A DNA stretch of 64,000 nucleotides from Aedes albopictus (GCF_035046485.1 NC_085137.1:449864980-449928979), one strand, 5' to 3'; positions 22,141 through 33,257 are shown, numbered from the stretch's first letter. Made by a program: numbers and translations. Notes: generated by a model not told the origin, from the sequence alone.

Positions 22141-22529
22141 TTCTCGTAGGAAGCAACCAGGAGGTAATAATGAGTATATCATCGAAATATTTCTAAGGCA
22201 GAGTTAGCCTAAGCCAAAAATATGTTGTTTATGAGTTTTCGCTCCTAAGAAAAAGCATAGTCAACGTGTGTGAATCGACAAAAAAAAATTGACTCTACAA
22301 TGATTTTCTAATTTTTTGAATAATTTTTGATCGTGTCAAATTTGTTTTTAAATTATTTTTAATATCCCAATTGAGGCAGAGACTAGGAATGTCAATTTTT
22401 GGTGCCTCCGTACGTTAAAATACATCACTTTTATGGCATTGAAAATGGCTGCTCCTAAAAATAAGAAAGCCACCTATGTGAATAATTTTTGTACTCTCAC
22501 ACGTGCAAAACAAAATCGCTGTGATATTC

Positions 22530-22815
22530 AGGCTTCCAGGGATTCCATCAGACATTCCTCCGTGTAATTGAAGTTTCAAAGGGTTCCTTTAAAAACTCGT
22601 TTGCGTTGTCTTCACAATTTCTTCTAGATATTTCTTTAGAAATTCCTCGAAGGATTTCTTTGGAAACTATTTCCCCAGGAGTTGCTCTAAGTATTTTTTT
22701 TTTTCAAAAATGTAAAAGGAATTCCATTAGATATTCATCCAATAATTTCTCAAAGGTTCATTTTAGAAAATCTTGCGGAATTGTTTCTGAAATTCTTCCA
22801 TGAAATCAATCAAAC
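22530..22815 (+). repeat. Degenerate TTCC array segment
   Basis: Continuation of the intronic array family (ATTCCTCG, TTCTAGATATTTC variants), interrupted by the MITE at 22,819. Confidence 0.45.
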
Positions 22816-22818
22816 ATA

Positions 22819-23058
22819 CTGCAGGGTTTAAACAGCTACGCAGTATTCAATACGAATTATTGTTTACCCGACGTTTCAACTCTGAGGTTTTATGTCATCT
22901 TCAGGGGTAACTAATTGTTTGTTTTTGGTCTTATGTTTCGTCTAACTATAACTATCATGTTGTTGGTACATGACAATTTTCGTTTGTCTAGTTTAGCGGA
23001 CTGTACGCAATTGGTGCAATCTACTTTTGAAGACTGCGTAAACGTTTAAATCCTGCAG
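22819..23058. mobile_element. 240 bp MITE with CTGCAGG ends and TA duplication
   Basis: Left end CTGCAGGGTTTAAAC, inverse of right end CTGCAGGATTTAAAC (one mismatch), flanked by TA on both sides. The interior includes CCCGACGTTTCAACTC and a pair of GTTTAC/GTAAAC motifs. No ORF. Confidence 0.65.
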
Positions 23059-23061
23059 TAT

Positions 23062-23863
23062 TTTTTCAGATTTTTTCCAAAAACCTCCACAAATATCTAG
23101 AAAGATTCATTTAGAAATGCATGCTCTGATTTCTTCAAAAAATCTACCATTGATTTCTATCTAAAGTTATGCAGATACTTTTTTGAAAAATCCTCCTGTG
23201 ATTTCTTTACAAAGTCTTCCATGAAATTTTCATAAATTTCTACTAGTATTGCTTCTAATTTCTCTGAGAATTGCTTCAAGAGCTACGCCAGAGATTTCTA
23301 CAAAAAAATCCACAGAATGTTTATAGATTCCTCTAAAGTTCCCTAAAGATTCATCCGGAAATGGAGAACTGAAGACTGGAGTTCTTAAAAGCCTTTACAT
23401 GTTTTCCTGCCAGTAACTGCTCCATGGATCTTCTCGGAAAATACTTCCAGCGATTTTAGAAAATTTAAATTCCAAATTCCTTTATAAATTCTTACAACTT
23501 CTTTGGAACTTCTTCCAAGGTTTCCTTCGTAAGTTTTTTAAGGATCCGTTAAGATAAATCCAAAGGGATTCATTAGATAATCTTCCTGGGATTCATAAAA
23601 AATCATCAAATTTCTTAATACAAATAATTTTAAGGATTTCTTCAGAAATTTCTCCAGAGATTTCTTTTGAAAATTTTCCGTGGATCCCTTCCAAAATAGC
23701 GTTTTGTTGGATTACTTCAGGAATTCATTATTAAAACCTATTAAATATTCTTCAAAAAAATATCCAGGGAATCTTTACGAAATTTCTCCAGGGCTTCCTG
23801 TGTACGCCATTTAAAATTTCTTCAGAAATTTCACCAAGGAAGTTTTCCATGGCTTTTTTCTGA
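23062..23863 (+). repeat. Degenerate TTCC array
   Basis: Dense imperfect repeats of ATTTCTTCAGAAATTTCTCC type, ending in the CTTCTCCTGG unit used as target by the next SINE. Confidence 0.55.
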
Positions 23864-23875
23864 AACTTCTCCTGG

Positions 23876-24054
23876 GGAGGAGCGAACCTGGTGTGATGGT
23901 TAGAACACTTGACTATCACGCCGAGGACCTGGGACCGAATCCCACTTCCGACAAACTCGCAAAATGTGAGTTCTTCTTTCGGAAGGGAAGTAAAGCGTGA
24001 GTCCCGAGATGAACTAGCCCAGGGCTAAAAATCTCGTTAATACAGATAAAAAAA
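23876..24054 (+). mobile_element. tRNA-derived SINE with 12 bp TSD
   Basis: Starts GGAGGAGCGAACCTGGTG, with A-box-like TGTGATGGTTAGAACACTT and B box GGGACCGAATCCC, then a body ending TCTCGTTAATACAGAT and a short A tail. AACTTCTCCTGG flanks it at 23,864-23,875 and 24,055-24,066, so the whole element is delimited. Same family as 6,935-7,092 (-). Confidence 0.8.
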
Positions 24055-24366
24055 AACTTCTCCTGGAATTACTTCATATTAAAAGAACGTGTGTCCTTTA
24101 TAAAATCCATATCAGAAGATTTTCCAGGGGCATAGAAGTTTTGTAATTCTTTGATGTTGAGATTTTCAGGTAAAAGGTTGTTCATCTCTCCACGGTCAGA
24201 ATTTTTCAAAGATTGTTTCAGAGGTTTTTTTGGTCAGCGTTTTTTTTATAAAACATTCCGGTTATTGGTGACAAATTTTTAGTAGAAAGCATAGATTGTC
24301 AATTAGCAGACTTATTGAGAGATGAGTTTGTGAAAAAATGGTGGTGGGATTAGAACCCAAATTGTT

Positions 24367-24553
24367 ACTTGCTATGTGGTTAAGTTGGTTAAAGCGCCGG
24401 TCTAAGGAATACGGAATCATGGGTTCGAATCCCAGCAGAAAGCGATTTTTTTTTTTTGAAAATTCATCTTTCAATTTGTCAATTAGCAACATTGTGCGAC
24501 CTTTAATTATTTACTAGTTTATCCAGTATGTTGCAGACATACCAGCAAATCAA
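24367..24553 (+). mobile_element. tRNA-derived SINE, second family
   Basis: tRNA-like head with GTGGTTAAGTTGGTTAAAG (A box region) and GGGTTCGAATCCC (B box), then GCGATTTTTTT and a tail with TCAATTTGTCAATTAGCAAC and CAGTATGTTGCAGACATACC. The same head and tail recur at 61,702-61,882 (-) and, truncated, at 61,985-62,075 (+). The sequence just upstream (24,262-24,340) holds a reversed piece of the same tail (TTGTCAATTAGCA), so a second partial copy may abut it. Confidence 0.65.
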
Positions 24554-24579
24554 GTTAAATGCCAGTAAAGGCCAATATG

Positions 24580-24950
24580 TAACATTTATTCCTGTGGTTC
24601 CTTCAGAAACTCCTGCAGAAATTTCTTTGGGAATTTCTCCAGGGTTTCCGTTTCAAATATCCGCGAGAATGTCTCCACGAATTACTTCATGGATTCATCC
24701 AGAAAGCCAAGCAAACATTCCTCCAGGTATTTTGCTATTATTTCTTTTAGTTATATAATCAAGAGTTCCTCCAGAGATTCCTGTAGAAATTTATAAAGAA
24801 ATTATTTCTGGAGTTCCAGTGGTATTATTCCGTATAATTTACCAGAAATTCCTCCAGCATTTCTTCCAATGCTCTAGAATTTTTTTCGTTTATTCAGACA
24901 TTTCTACTGAAATTCTATTAGAAATTTAAAATCTATTTTTCAGCTTTTTC
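24580..24950 (+). repeat. Degenerate TTCC array
   Basis: Repeats such as TTCCTTCAGAAACTCCTGC and ATTCCTCCAGCATTTC; no coding. Confidence 0.5.
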
Positions 24951-24951
24951 A

Positions 24952-25006
24952 ACTTCTTCGTCTTCTTCTTCTTCTTCTTCTTCTTCTTCTTCTTCTTCTT
25001 CTTCTT

Positions 25007-25037
<31 letters not shown>

Positions 25038-25102
25038 TTCTTCTTCTTATTCTTCTTCTTATTCTTCTTCTTATTCTTCTTATTCTTCCTCTTCTTTTTC
25101 TT
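24952..25102 (+). repeat. (TTC)n microsatellite
   Basis: About 150 bp of near-perfect TTC triplets, with TTA interruptions spaced regularly in the last third. Confidence 0.9.
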
Positions 25103-25144
25103 AGAGTAACGTCCCCACTAGTAAAAAAAATCTGCTTCTCAACT

Positions 25145-25372
25145 ACATTGCGCTATGGGCACTTCCACAGTTATTAACTGAGAGCTTCCTCTGTCAATGA
25201 CCATCTTGCATGTGTATGTCATGTGGCAGGCACGAAGAAACTGTATGCCCAAGAAAGTCAAGGAACGAAATCTTCCTGGACTGACCGGGAATCGAACCCA
25301 TCACCCTCAGGATGGTCATCCTGAAGGTCGTGCCATTACAGCTGTGGCTATGTCGGTCCACGGATTGCTACA
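25145..25372 (-). mobile_element. tRNA-derived SINE (Feilai-like)
   Basis: Minus-strand copy: tRNA head with GGACCGACATAGCCACAGC and B box GGGTTCGATTCCC, then a body ending GTTAATAACTGTGGAAGTGC. That last motif also occurs in Aedes Feilai SINEs as I remember them. The degenerate copy at 9,988-10,195 is its relative. Confidence 0.65.
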
Positions 25373-25374
25373 GA

Positions 25375-25878
25375 ATTTTCTATAGAAAATCCTCCGGCTA
25401 CTCTAGTGACGCATTTCTGTAGAAACTCTTCTAAAGTTTCTCAATAAATTCTCTTGAAGTTCCAGCAAGTGTAATCCAAGTATTTATTCTGGGATTTTCC
25501 AAGATTCCTTCAAAAATTTCACTTGAATACCTTTAAAAATCCCTTCAGGGATTCTTTATGAATTATTTCTTAAATTTTTTCAGTGATTTTGTCAGAAAAT
25601 ATCTCCCGGGATTCTTTCAGTCTTTTGAGGATTTTATTGGGAATTATATCAAACGATTTCTTCTTAAGGTCTTACATGGATTGTTTTCATATAATTCACA
25701 TTTTAAAAATCCTACGCAAATCCATTCTAAAGTTTTTTTTTTTAATTCCTTCAGAGATTCCTGTAAAAATATCTACAACGGGTATTTATTTAAATTCTCT
25801 TACGATTCCGTCAGAAATATCTCCTGGGACTCCTTTAAATATGTTTGCAGTCGTTTTTCCATAAATTTGCATAACAAT
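25375..25878 (+). repeat. Degenerate TTCC array
   Basis: Imperfect ATTCCTTCAGAGATTCC-type units. The open frames (for example 25,558-26,013) are Phe/Ser/Asn-rich by-products of the repeat. Confidence 0.5.
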
Positions 25879-25880
25879 CA

Positions 25881-26087
25881 GGGAGCGCCTATAAATGACG
25901 TAGCATTTTTTGGCCGATTTTTGACTCCCTCCTCCCCCCTCGTAGCATATTTTCCCTTACCTAATATGTGTGGTAAAGTGTCTTTAATAAATATTAATTA
26001 TAATAATACCTAATATGCACATGGCTCGTCACACGATCCCAGACTCCCCCTCCCCCCTTAAAAGCTGCGTCATTTATGGACGGTCCC
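25881..26087. mobile_element. 207 bp Harbinger-like MITE
   Basis: Ends GGGAGCGCCTATAAATGACG and the inverse of GGGACCGTCCATAAATGACG, flanked by TCA and TTA. The terminal GGG and 3 bp flank resemble the two TAA-flanked MITEs at 37,381 and 51,621. Runs of CTCCTCCCCCCT lie near both ends. Confidence 0.6.
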
Positions 26088-26094
26088 TTACTGG

Positions 26095-27410
26095 AGGAAT
26101 TTTTAATTTCTGAAGGAATCCTCTGAAAGAACTCTGGAAGATACTTGCCGAGATCCTTCGGAGAAATTTTGGAAACGAAAAACCCAATGCAATTTCTGAA
26201 GTAATCTCTGGAGGAATTACTGGAATAATCCTCCGAAAGAATTCTTAAAAATATTTCTCTTTTGGAGGAGTCTCCGAGGAAATTCCTGTAATGATTTGTC
26301 CTGGACGCTCTTGAGGAGTTTCCAAAGGAATTCTTAGTGAAATTTCTTAAGCAATACCTGAAAGAATTCCTGGAGATACATCAGATGAAAAGTTTCGCGG
26401 AGTTTCTTGTACAATTTTTCAAGATATGAGAGGAAGTCCTCCTAAAATGTTTGTAATCCAAAGTCCTGAAGGATTCCTCAACGATTTACTGAGAAAATTT
26501 CTGAAGGTAACGGTTTTTCGAAGTAATCTCTTAAGGAATACCTGGAAGTATAGAAGAATTCTCTACAGGTACACCTAGAATTATTTCTTAAAGACATGTT
26601 TGAGCAGTGCCAAGGAATAAAGCTCCGAAAAAACTTCAGTAGGATCGCCGATTAAATGTCTGATAGGATACCTTAAAATGGTCTCAATAAATCCCTAAAT
26701 GAAATTATGAAGCAATCCTTTGAGGAATATCTGGAGAAAGTTTTGGAGAAATCCTTGGAGAAACTTCCAGAAGCTTGAGAGTTTTTTTTGGAGAAATTTC
26801 TGGAGAAATGCCCAGAATAATTCGTGGAGGAATTTTAGAAGAACTGCTGAGAAAATGTCTGGAGTAATTATTGATGGAACCCCAGGAGAATATATGGAGG
26901 AATACCTGAAAGAACCGCTGGAGGAATTTCAGAAAAAAATCTGGAAGAATTCCTGCAAAAAAACTGAAACTGGAATTCTTGAAAAAATCTCTGAAGGAAC
27001 TTCAGCAAAAATCTCTAGAAAGACCTTGCTAGAATTTCAATATGTAATTCTGCAAGAAACTGTGAACAAAATTCTGCCGAAATGACACTTTTTTAAGAAT
27101 CTCTGGAGGAATTTCTTGGGAAACCTCTAGACAATGCCAACAAGAATTTCGCGAGAAATTCCTGGAGAAATCCCTGCGAAAAATTGCTTAATGAATTTGT
27201 AATGAATCCTTGAAAGAATTCAGAAATTTCTGAAGTAACCTTTGGAAGAATTTCATGAAAATCCCTGGAAAAAATCCTGAAGAAACCAATAGACTAGTTC
27301 CAATAAGATTTTTTTCTAAATTTTCTTTTGAAATCACAAGAAAAATTCTTGGAGAAGTTCCTGAAATAATCTCTGTATGAATTTTTCGACAAGGAAATGC
27401 ATAGACAGTT
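26095..27410 (-). repeat. Degenerate GGAATT array, reversed orientation
   Basis: About 1.3 kb of imperfect GGAGGAATTTCTGGAG units, the reverse complement of arrays elsewhere. It yields a 121-residue open frame at 26,720-27,085 composed of W-R-N-F and E-E repeats that I do not consider a gene. Confidence 0.6.
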
Positions 27411-27433
27411 TTTCTTCCTTAAATAAGTCACTT

Positions 27434-28199
27434 CCCAAGTAACAATTTGATGCTGTACACACGTTTCTCCAACTATTTTAAATCAGTCTTCATTTCAACA
27501 AAAGCTGAGCACAAGAGGTACAATCCTTTATTCAGCTCCTTAACATCTAATGTTGGTGATTTTATTCAACCTTTAGCTGACTTGAGGTTCATTGGAAGGC
27601 TTATTTAAGGCCTAATATGCGCTTAATCAATAATCTATTAAACTTAATAATTGTGTAAAAATAAAATAAAAACACTTTCGTTAGCCTGTTTTTACCATTA
27701 GCTGCGTCTATTTCTAGGAATGTATAGATTAATCTGTGGGAAACTGGGAATTGAACTCGGACCTTCTGATTTATAGTCACTCACCTTAACGCCTACACCA
27801 CACGCAATAATATACATATCCTTGTAAACAAGAGCATTACTTGTTGTGTCTGAATAGTCAAGAACATAAGTTGAACTAAGTCTGTATTGGCTGAAGAAGC
27901 GATGTGGACTTCATGAAAACCATGCTTGGGTCAGCTGTCAAAAATTATTTGATTAAAGGTTGAACAACAGATGATTAATTCTGCATGTTGAGGTATGTTT
28001 TAGAGCTGGTTACCCAGATGAATAGTATTCTATTTACTTTGATATTCACATTCAGCCATCTATGCATTGCTGATTAAAGAGGTTGAACAAGCCATACTTC
28101 AGACCAATATACAGCTGTCACTGTGTTCAGCCATTGACACCATTAATCAACTATTGTTCAGCTAATACTATCACTGTTCAGCATTCATTGTTACTTGGG
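27434..28199. mobile_element. 766 bp CCCAAGTAAC-TIR element
   Basis: Begins CCCAAGTAACAAT and ends ATTGTTACTTGGG (perfect 13 bp inverse), with further weaker symmetry inside (GCTGTAC and GTTCAGC motifs). No ORF of coding quality. It contains a tRNA-like segment at 27,735-27,812. It is embedded between degenerate arrays. TSD not clear. Confidence 0.65.
27735..27812 (-). other. tRNA-like segment within TIR element
   Basis: The minus strand reads GTGTGGTGTAGGCGTTAAGG ... GAGTTCAATTCCC, spaced like A and B boxes. A possible anticodon loop CTATAAA would give anticodon ATA. Acceptor stem pairing is not convincing, so this is a tRNA-derived relic rather than a gene. Confidence 0.4.
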
Positions 28200-28289
28200 T
28201 TGTCAAAATGTCAGCGAAGTGCATTGAAATAGAGAGGTGTATCAATTCCATATTGTGCTTTTTGAGTACATCGGAACTTCAAAAAAGCA

Positions 28290-28925
28290 TGCCCTGATAA
28301 AAGTTTGTCGGAAAGTAATTCGTTAGGGATCCAGGGATTTCTTAAGGGTTTTCCCGAGGGATTTATCTGTCAGTTACTCCGTGAATTCCTTCTGGGATTG
28401 ATTCAGGAGTTTCTACTGGGATTCCTGGAGCAGTTATTGCTGTGCTTCAGAAATCCCTCTTGTCATTTCTCCAGAGCCTCTTCTCACGATATTTCTACGA
28501 ATTCCTCCAAAGGTTTTTTTTTTCTAAAGATTCTTTAAAGAACTACTCCAGATATTTCCAGGAATTCTTCGAGGGTTTTTTTCAGGAAGGGTTTCTCTAC
28601 GGATTTTATTCCTTCAGGGAATTCCAGGTCGAATTTCTCCAGAAATTCCTCAAGGTTTACCCCCAGGAATTCCTGCTGTGAATGCTTCAGGAATTTAGGC
28701 TGGGATTCTTGAAATGACTTATGCTAGAATTAACTCCAGAAATATCTACGCAACTTCTATAAAAATTCCTTCGATGATTTTTCTAGAAGTTATCCCAAGG
28801 ATTCCTCTAGGATTTCCCCCATGATTTTTTTTCTGTTATTCTTCCAGGAATATTTACAGGAATCCTGGATTTTTTTTCAGGAATTTCTCCGGAAACTCCT
28901 TTGGGGATTTTTCCTAAAATAACTG
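28290..28925 (+). repeat. Degenerate TTCC/GGGATT array
   Basis: Units such as GGGATTTCTTAAGGG and TTCCAGGAATTC. Open frames rich in F, L, Q and E (28,305-28,681) are by-products of the repeat. Confidence 0.5.
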
Positions 28926-29221
28926 AAATTTCAGAACTCCTAGTTTCATTCATAAATGATAGTTCTTACTCTTTTTAAGCTGTTTGAGCCACTCTTACGT
29001 TAAACCTTCCACTATAAATACGTATCCATCCACAACAGATCTCATAAATCACAGCGCCAAGAATCACACGAGCAGAGAGCACCGTAATTTACAAATGCAT
29101 ATGATCCATTAAGCCTTGTTTTTTAAAACATTTCTCCCTTTTCTCATTTTCACTTTCAACCGAACCACACCGATGACGATAAAAAACCCCGTCCACGCTG
29201 CATGGGTTCAACGACAACCAG

Positions 29222-29539
29222 ATTGAGGCATTCCGCGCACTTGACGACGAGGAAGGTCACCCATTGACCCACAATTTCCGTCCGATTCAGCCACTTGGCG
29301 ATCGGGTGGTGCTCTACAATACGGATGAAATTGTGAAGGATGTTGACCTGGGAGGAGCGGAGCCGCCACCAAGTGAAGTGGAACAGAATGCCATCGATGA
29401 GCCGAAGAAGGAGCACACTAGCAGCAGTAGAAAGAATGGCAAGGGCAGTGGAGCCGTTGCTCCGATCTCGATGGGAGTCAGCTGGTTGGTGCTGGCCACC
29501 GCCGCCGCCCTGGCCATGGTTGTAGGTTCCTACGATTGA
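29222..29539 (+). CDS. Alpha-carbonic anhydrase, last exon with GPI-anchor signal
   Basis: Acceptor CAACCAG, then [20 protein letters not shown] and [10 protein letters not shown], the conserved C-terminal block of alpha-carbonic anhydrases. A Ser/Lys/Gly-rich spacer ([13 protein letters not shown]) and a hydrophobic tail [15 protein letters not shown] end in a short GSYD before TGA, the layout of a GPI-attachment signal. The enzyme is therefore probably anchored to the outer cell surface, as described for gut carbonic anhydrases of mosquito larvae. Phase 0 join with the exon ending at 20,988. Confidence in exon and family is high; the anchor is inferred from composition. Confidence 0.9.
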   Translation: MEAFRALDDEEGHPLTHNFRPIQPLGDRVVLYNTDEIVKDVDLGGAEPPPSEVEQNAIDEPKKEHTSSSRKNGKGSGAVAPISMGVSWLVLATAAALAMVVGSYD

Positions 29540-29589
29540 AAGCTAGAGCGATAGAATGTCTCCTCAAATCAAGGTTTCTACCTATATAG

Positions 29590-29595
29590 AATAAA
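29590..29595 (+). terminator. Poly(A) signal of the carbonic anhydrase gene
   Basis: AATAAA 51 bp after the stop codon, the first canonical signal downstream. Confidence 0.6.
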
Positions 29596-29599
29596 AGTA

Positions 29600-30229
29600 A
29601 ATGAAATTGACGTGAAATTATAGAGCTGAGTGTAAATACTGATGTTGATCATCGGAAGGTAAACAAATTCGCAAAACTCGACTATCCAATCTGTTATTCA
29701 GTATTTCGATGTAGATTTCAAATGTAATCACCTATTTAATAGGCGTGAATCAAACACAGGGAGAGATTAATTCAACTAACTCAGATCATTTCGTCCTCAT
29801 TGCAAATTTATTCGGAAATATTAGAAACAAAATCTCAATGAAATTTACTGACAAATGCGCCTCATAAGATACTAAAACTAGTGAAACGTATTAAAACTAA
29901 AATCTAACTTATTGTGAGCTAATAGTGTATTACGCGTATGAGACAATGACAGCACCAAAAACATGAGAAGCTAAGCAGCTAGATGTAAGAAGAATCCAAA
30001 TAAAAAGACTTGTGATCCCAAATATTCTATATTGATTTATCACTTCCCCAAGTCTTCAGAACTTCTAACTTTTAACTTCTAACTTCTAAATCGGTTTGGA
30101 AATTACAACCTACCTTCCCGGTAAACAGTAGATTCATATATTTGGCAACTCAACCCAACCGTTGCTATCTTGATTGCTATCACCTTAAACATCAATTTCT
30201 TGAGGTTTGTGCTAACGTAAGAACCTCGA
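29600..30229. other. Intergenic AT-rich stretch
   Basis: 3' flank of the carbonic anhydrase gene; no ORF or repeat family recognised. Confidence 0.35.
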
Positions 30230-30481
30230 CACTACACAAAACACGCGGCGCGAGACAGGACACAATACTTAAAGTTCTTACAAAAAATTAAAAAAGGGTT
30301 TAATTTACCTTTTAAATCGACCGGTTTCGAGCTCGACGTTGCCCATCGACAGGACGATGTCCGACATCACCCTGTCGATGGGCAACGTCGAGCTCGAAAC
30401 CGGAAAATTAAAACCCCTTTTATTTTTTTGTATGAACTATAAGTGTTGTGTCCTGTCTCGCACCGCGCGTTTTGTGTAGTG
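30230..30481. mobile_element. 252 bp palindromic foldback MITE
   Basis: Nearly symmetrical along its whole length: tips CACTACACAAAACACGCG and its inverse, and a core GAGCTCGACGTTGCCCATCG against its inverse around a 15 bp loop at about 30,353-30,367. Small asymmetries lie in the AT-rich middle of each arm. No coding. Transcribed, it would form a hairpin of about 110 bp. Confidence 0.75.
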
Positions 30482-30814
30482 CCATCACCTTCTTTTTGTT
30501 TTGGATCTGGATATTAAAAGAAAAACAAGAAATCGTTCAACGAGAAAAACAAAATTGCGTCAAAGCCGCGAGATCAAAATTGAACCCATATGAAAGATGA
30601 ATTTCTATGCCGGGCATGGTTGGAAGTGTACCGATTATCGGAACAAATTTTATAAAAGAAGATGGAATATTCTAGAAGTTTCTTAAAATTTGAACCGAAG
30701 CAACATCACTGGCAATCCTAAAATGCTATTCCCAAGCGAGGGATTCAGCAATTTTACTGGCTGCATTGTTGTAAAGCTCGTTCGCCGAGTGGTGCTGCTC
30801 CAATAGAAATCTGC
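30482..30814. other. Gene-free stretch
   Basis: Nothing recognised. Confidence 0.3.
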
Positions 30815-31249
30815 CAATCTTCCAGGAATTCTTTTAGGAACTTATCCAGGTATTCTTCCAGAAGTACCGCCAGGAGATTTTACAGAAATTAATTCAAGCA
30901 TTCTCTAGTAGTTCCTTCTGAGATTCCTCTTTGAATCAACAGGGTCTGTTAAAAAGCTCCGTCAGAATTTTGCTTCAGGTTTTTTAAAGCTCCATCAGGG
31001 GATTCTCCTGAGATTCATTCAGAAATCCCATCAGAAAGTTGTTCAGAGCATTTTTTTTTAGCAATTCCTCCACGAATATCATCAGGGATTCCTCCAGCAT
31101 TTCTTTCGTGGATTCGTTAAGGAAGTTTTGTAGGAGTTCCTAAGGATGCCCTGAAATTCTTTGAAGATTTTCTCATGAAATTCGTTGTAGGATTTTTTTC
31201 AGGCATTCTTAGATGGATTTCGCCAGGAGCTCCTACAGATATTTCTCCA
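30815..31249 (+). repeat. Degenerate TTCC array
   Basis: TTCCAGGAATTC and GATTCCTCCAGCATTTC type units, interrupted by the TIR element at 31,250. Confidence 0.5.
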
Positions 31250-31431
31250 CCCAAGCAATATTGTTTAGTTAAATAGAAGATGTTCTTATAAACTTCTTCT
31301 TCTTCTTCTTCTTCTTTTTATTCTTCTTCTACTTCTTGTAACCATCATAAAATCAAAATAAAAGATATTAGATTTTATGACGGTCCTTAAAACCTCTGCA
31401 AGACTAACTGGTCATCAAAATGTTACTTGGG
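31250..31431. mobile_element. 182 bp CCCAAG-TIR element
   Basis: Begins CCCAAGCAATATT and ends AATGTTACTTGGG (imperfect inverse). Inside is a short TTC microsatellite at about 31,292-31,336. Both flanks are degenerate array, so the element inserted into an array. Confidence 0.5.
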
Positions 31432-32078
31432 CCGGGACTTTTCCAGAGATTTCTTCAGGAACTCCTAGAAGAACTCCTCCTAGAACTTCATCAGAGAATC
31501 CTCCAGGACCTTTTTGACGGATTTTTCAGGAATTTTGAGAGGTATTTCGCCAGGGGTTCTTTGAGGGATTGTTCCATGTCCTTCTTCAGGTACTGTTTCA
31601 GGTATTTCTCCAGGAGCTTATTCAATGATATATCCAGGAAGAGCTACAGGATTTTTTTCTTGAAATCCTTCAGGGATTTATTCTGGACTTCTTTAAGAGG
31701 TTTCTACTGAAATTGCAAGGAGCTTCAGGTATTTTATTTAGAATTCTTTTTTGGGATTTTCCTGGCATCTCTAAATGGGTTTCTTCATAAACTTTTTCAG
31801 GGATTACCCCAGTGTTTTCTGTCGTAATTATTGTTCCTCAAAGAATTTCATCACGAATTCTTCCTGGAAATGTTGGGGGATTTCTTCAGGAACTCATTCA
31901 GGTAATTTTGTAGGATTGCTCCAGGCATTCCTTCAGGAATATCTTCTGAATTTCTGCAGAAGCTCCCTCGGGGACTCCTTCTGGGATTCTTCCATGAATT
32001 TCTTGAGAAATTTTTCTTGGAATTCCTCCAGAAATACATCCTTTGAATTCATTGAGGGATTTTACCTGGAATTCCCTG
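31432..32078 (+). repeat. Degenerate TTCAGG array
   Basis: Continuation of the 30,815 array, with GATTTCTTCAGGAACTC-type units. The open frames at 31,420-32,152 are by-products. Confidence 0.5.
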
Positions 32079-32800
32079 CCCAAGCAACACACTTGGACAT
32101 TAATAAGTTCCTGCAATTTGTATGCAACTATATTGAAAGTTATGCCATTTGAACCAATCGTCTTATTAACGACCCAGTTGCAACCAAAAAAGCGCAAGAG
32201 GTGGAGCCAATATAAAACATCCATTCGTGGTATGAACGGTTTTAATGCGCAATCCAGTTATAACCAAGATACAACTTATAGTAGACTTAAAAAATGGGGA
32301 CCGATACGGCAACTAGTCAACTAGTCACCACATTCGTCACTGCCAGTAATAATGTATCAACAGTTTCGTTCATGTGATTAATAAATTGTGTGCATAAATA
32401 TACCACAAATAAGGTTGACCGAGAACGTCAATTTGTGTGCCGTTCCTGATTTATCGGTAAGTTACGCATTTTAGCTCCGTATTCTCAACGCGCCCCACTA
32501 TACCTATCATTTTGCGAGTGAAAATTTGGGCATTTGTGGTAAAAATTAACTCGCCATATTGATTTGACGGAGTGCATTTCAGCAGCTTATTTAATGCATT
32601 CGTAAAATGCTGAACAATTATTTTAGAATTTAGAAAGATACTATTTGCTAAATCATGTCTATGGGAATCCTTATTTATAAAGTACAACAATAGGCCATAT
32701 GTATGCCATATCTATGTCATGCCGTGGAGTAAATCTCTCTGAATCTTCACAGATCTTAGTAAAGAGTATTTACTCAGTTTTATTCATATGGCCTAATGCT

Positions 32801-33177
32801 GCACGCGCCAAACTACCCAAAATTGGATTCTTTTGACGCAATCCCATAATTCGGCCCAAAAAGTCAACATTTGAGTGAATCGATTGAACTCACGCAAGGT
32901 AAATTGTCTTTACCTCCAGCTAAAAATATACTCAAGAGTAGGTAAATTCAACCCAAGACCCCCATCACTCAACCCAAAATTTGGGTAAATCTGCATTTAC
33001 CCAAAATTGGCTTATCGGCCTCACGAACCCCCGTTGGATAGACGCATCTCTGTTTATTTACGACAACATCTGTGGGGGAGAGAGGAAAAACAACCTAATT
33101 TTGGGTAACTAATCAATTAGATATACTCATTTTAGGGTAAAATCGACCCAGAATAAGGTAGTTTGAATTTTCCGTGC
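32801..33177. mobile_element. 377 bp MITE with ACCCAAATTTGGGT motifs
   Basis: Left end GCACGCGCCAAACTACC; the right end inverts to GCACGGAAAATTCAAACTAC. Several copies of ACCCAAAATT and its inverse lie inside (32,812; 32,978; 32,997; 33,097). Non-coding. Confidence 0.45.
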
Positions 33178-33257
33178 AGAACATAAATAACCAAAAAAGC
33201 AGACTGTGCTGGCACCACTGGCGAGGGACCACGAACCGGTAATTAAGGCTCAAGCAT

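Larger units (their letters stand above)
20989..29221 (+). other. 8.2 kb carbonic anhydrase intron filled with repeats
   Basis: Begins GTAATT and ends CAACCAG. It holds degenerate TTCC/GGAA arrays, a CTGCAG-ended MITE, three tRNA-derived SINEs, a TTC microsatellite, a Harbinger-like MITE and a CCCAAGTAAC TIR element, itemised separately. No additional exon is needed to keep the frame. Confidence 0.7.

Noticed and set aside
26720..27085. 121-codon ORF
   Set aside because: The product is only W-R-N-F and E-E repeats translated from the degenerate GGAATT array.
21660..27400. Regular short repeats considered as a CRISPR-like array
   Set aside because: Units are degenerate, lack constant repeats with unique spacers, and lie in a eukaryotic intron.
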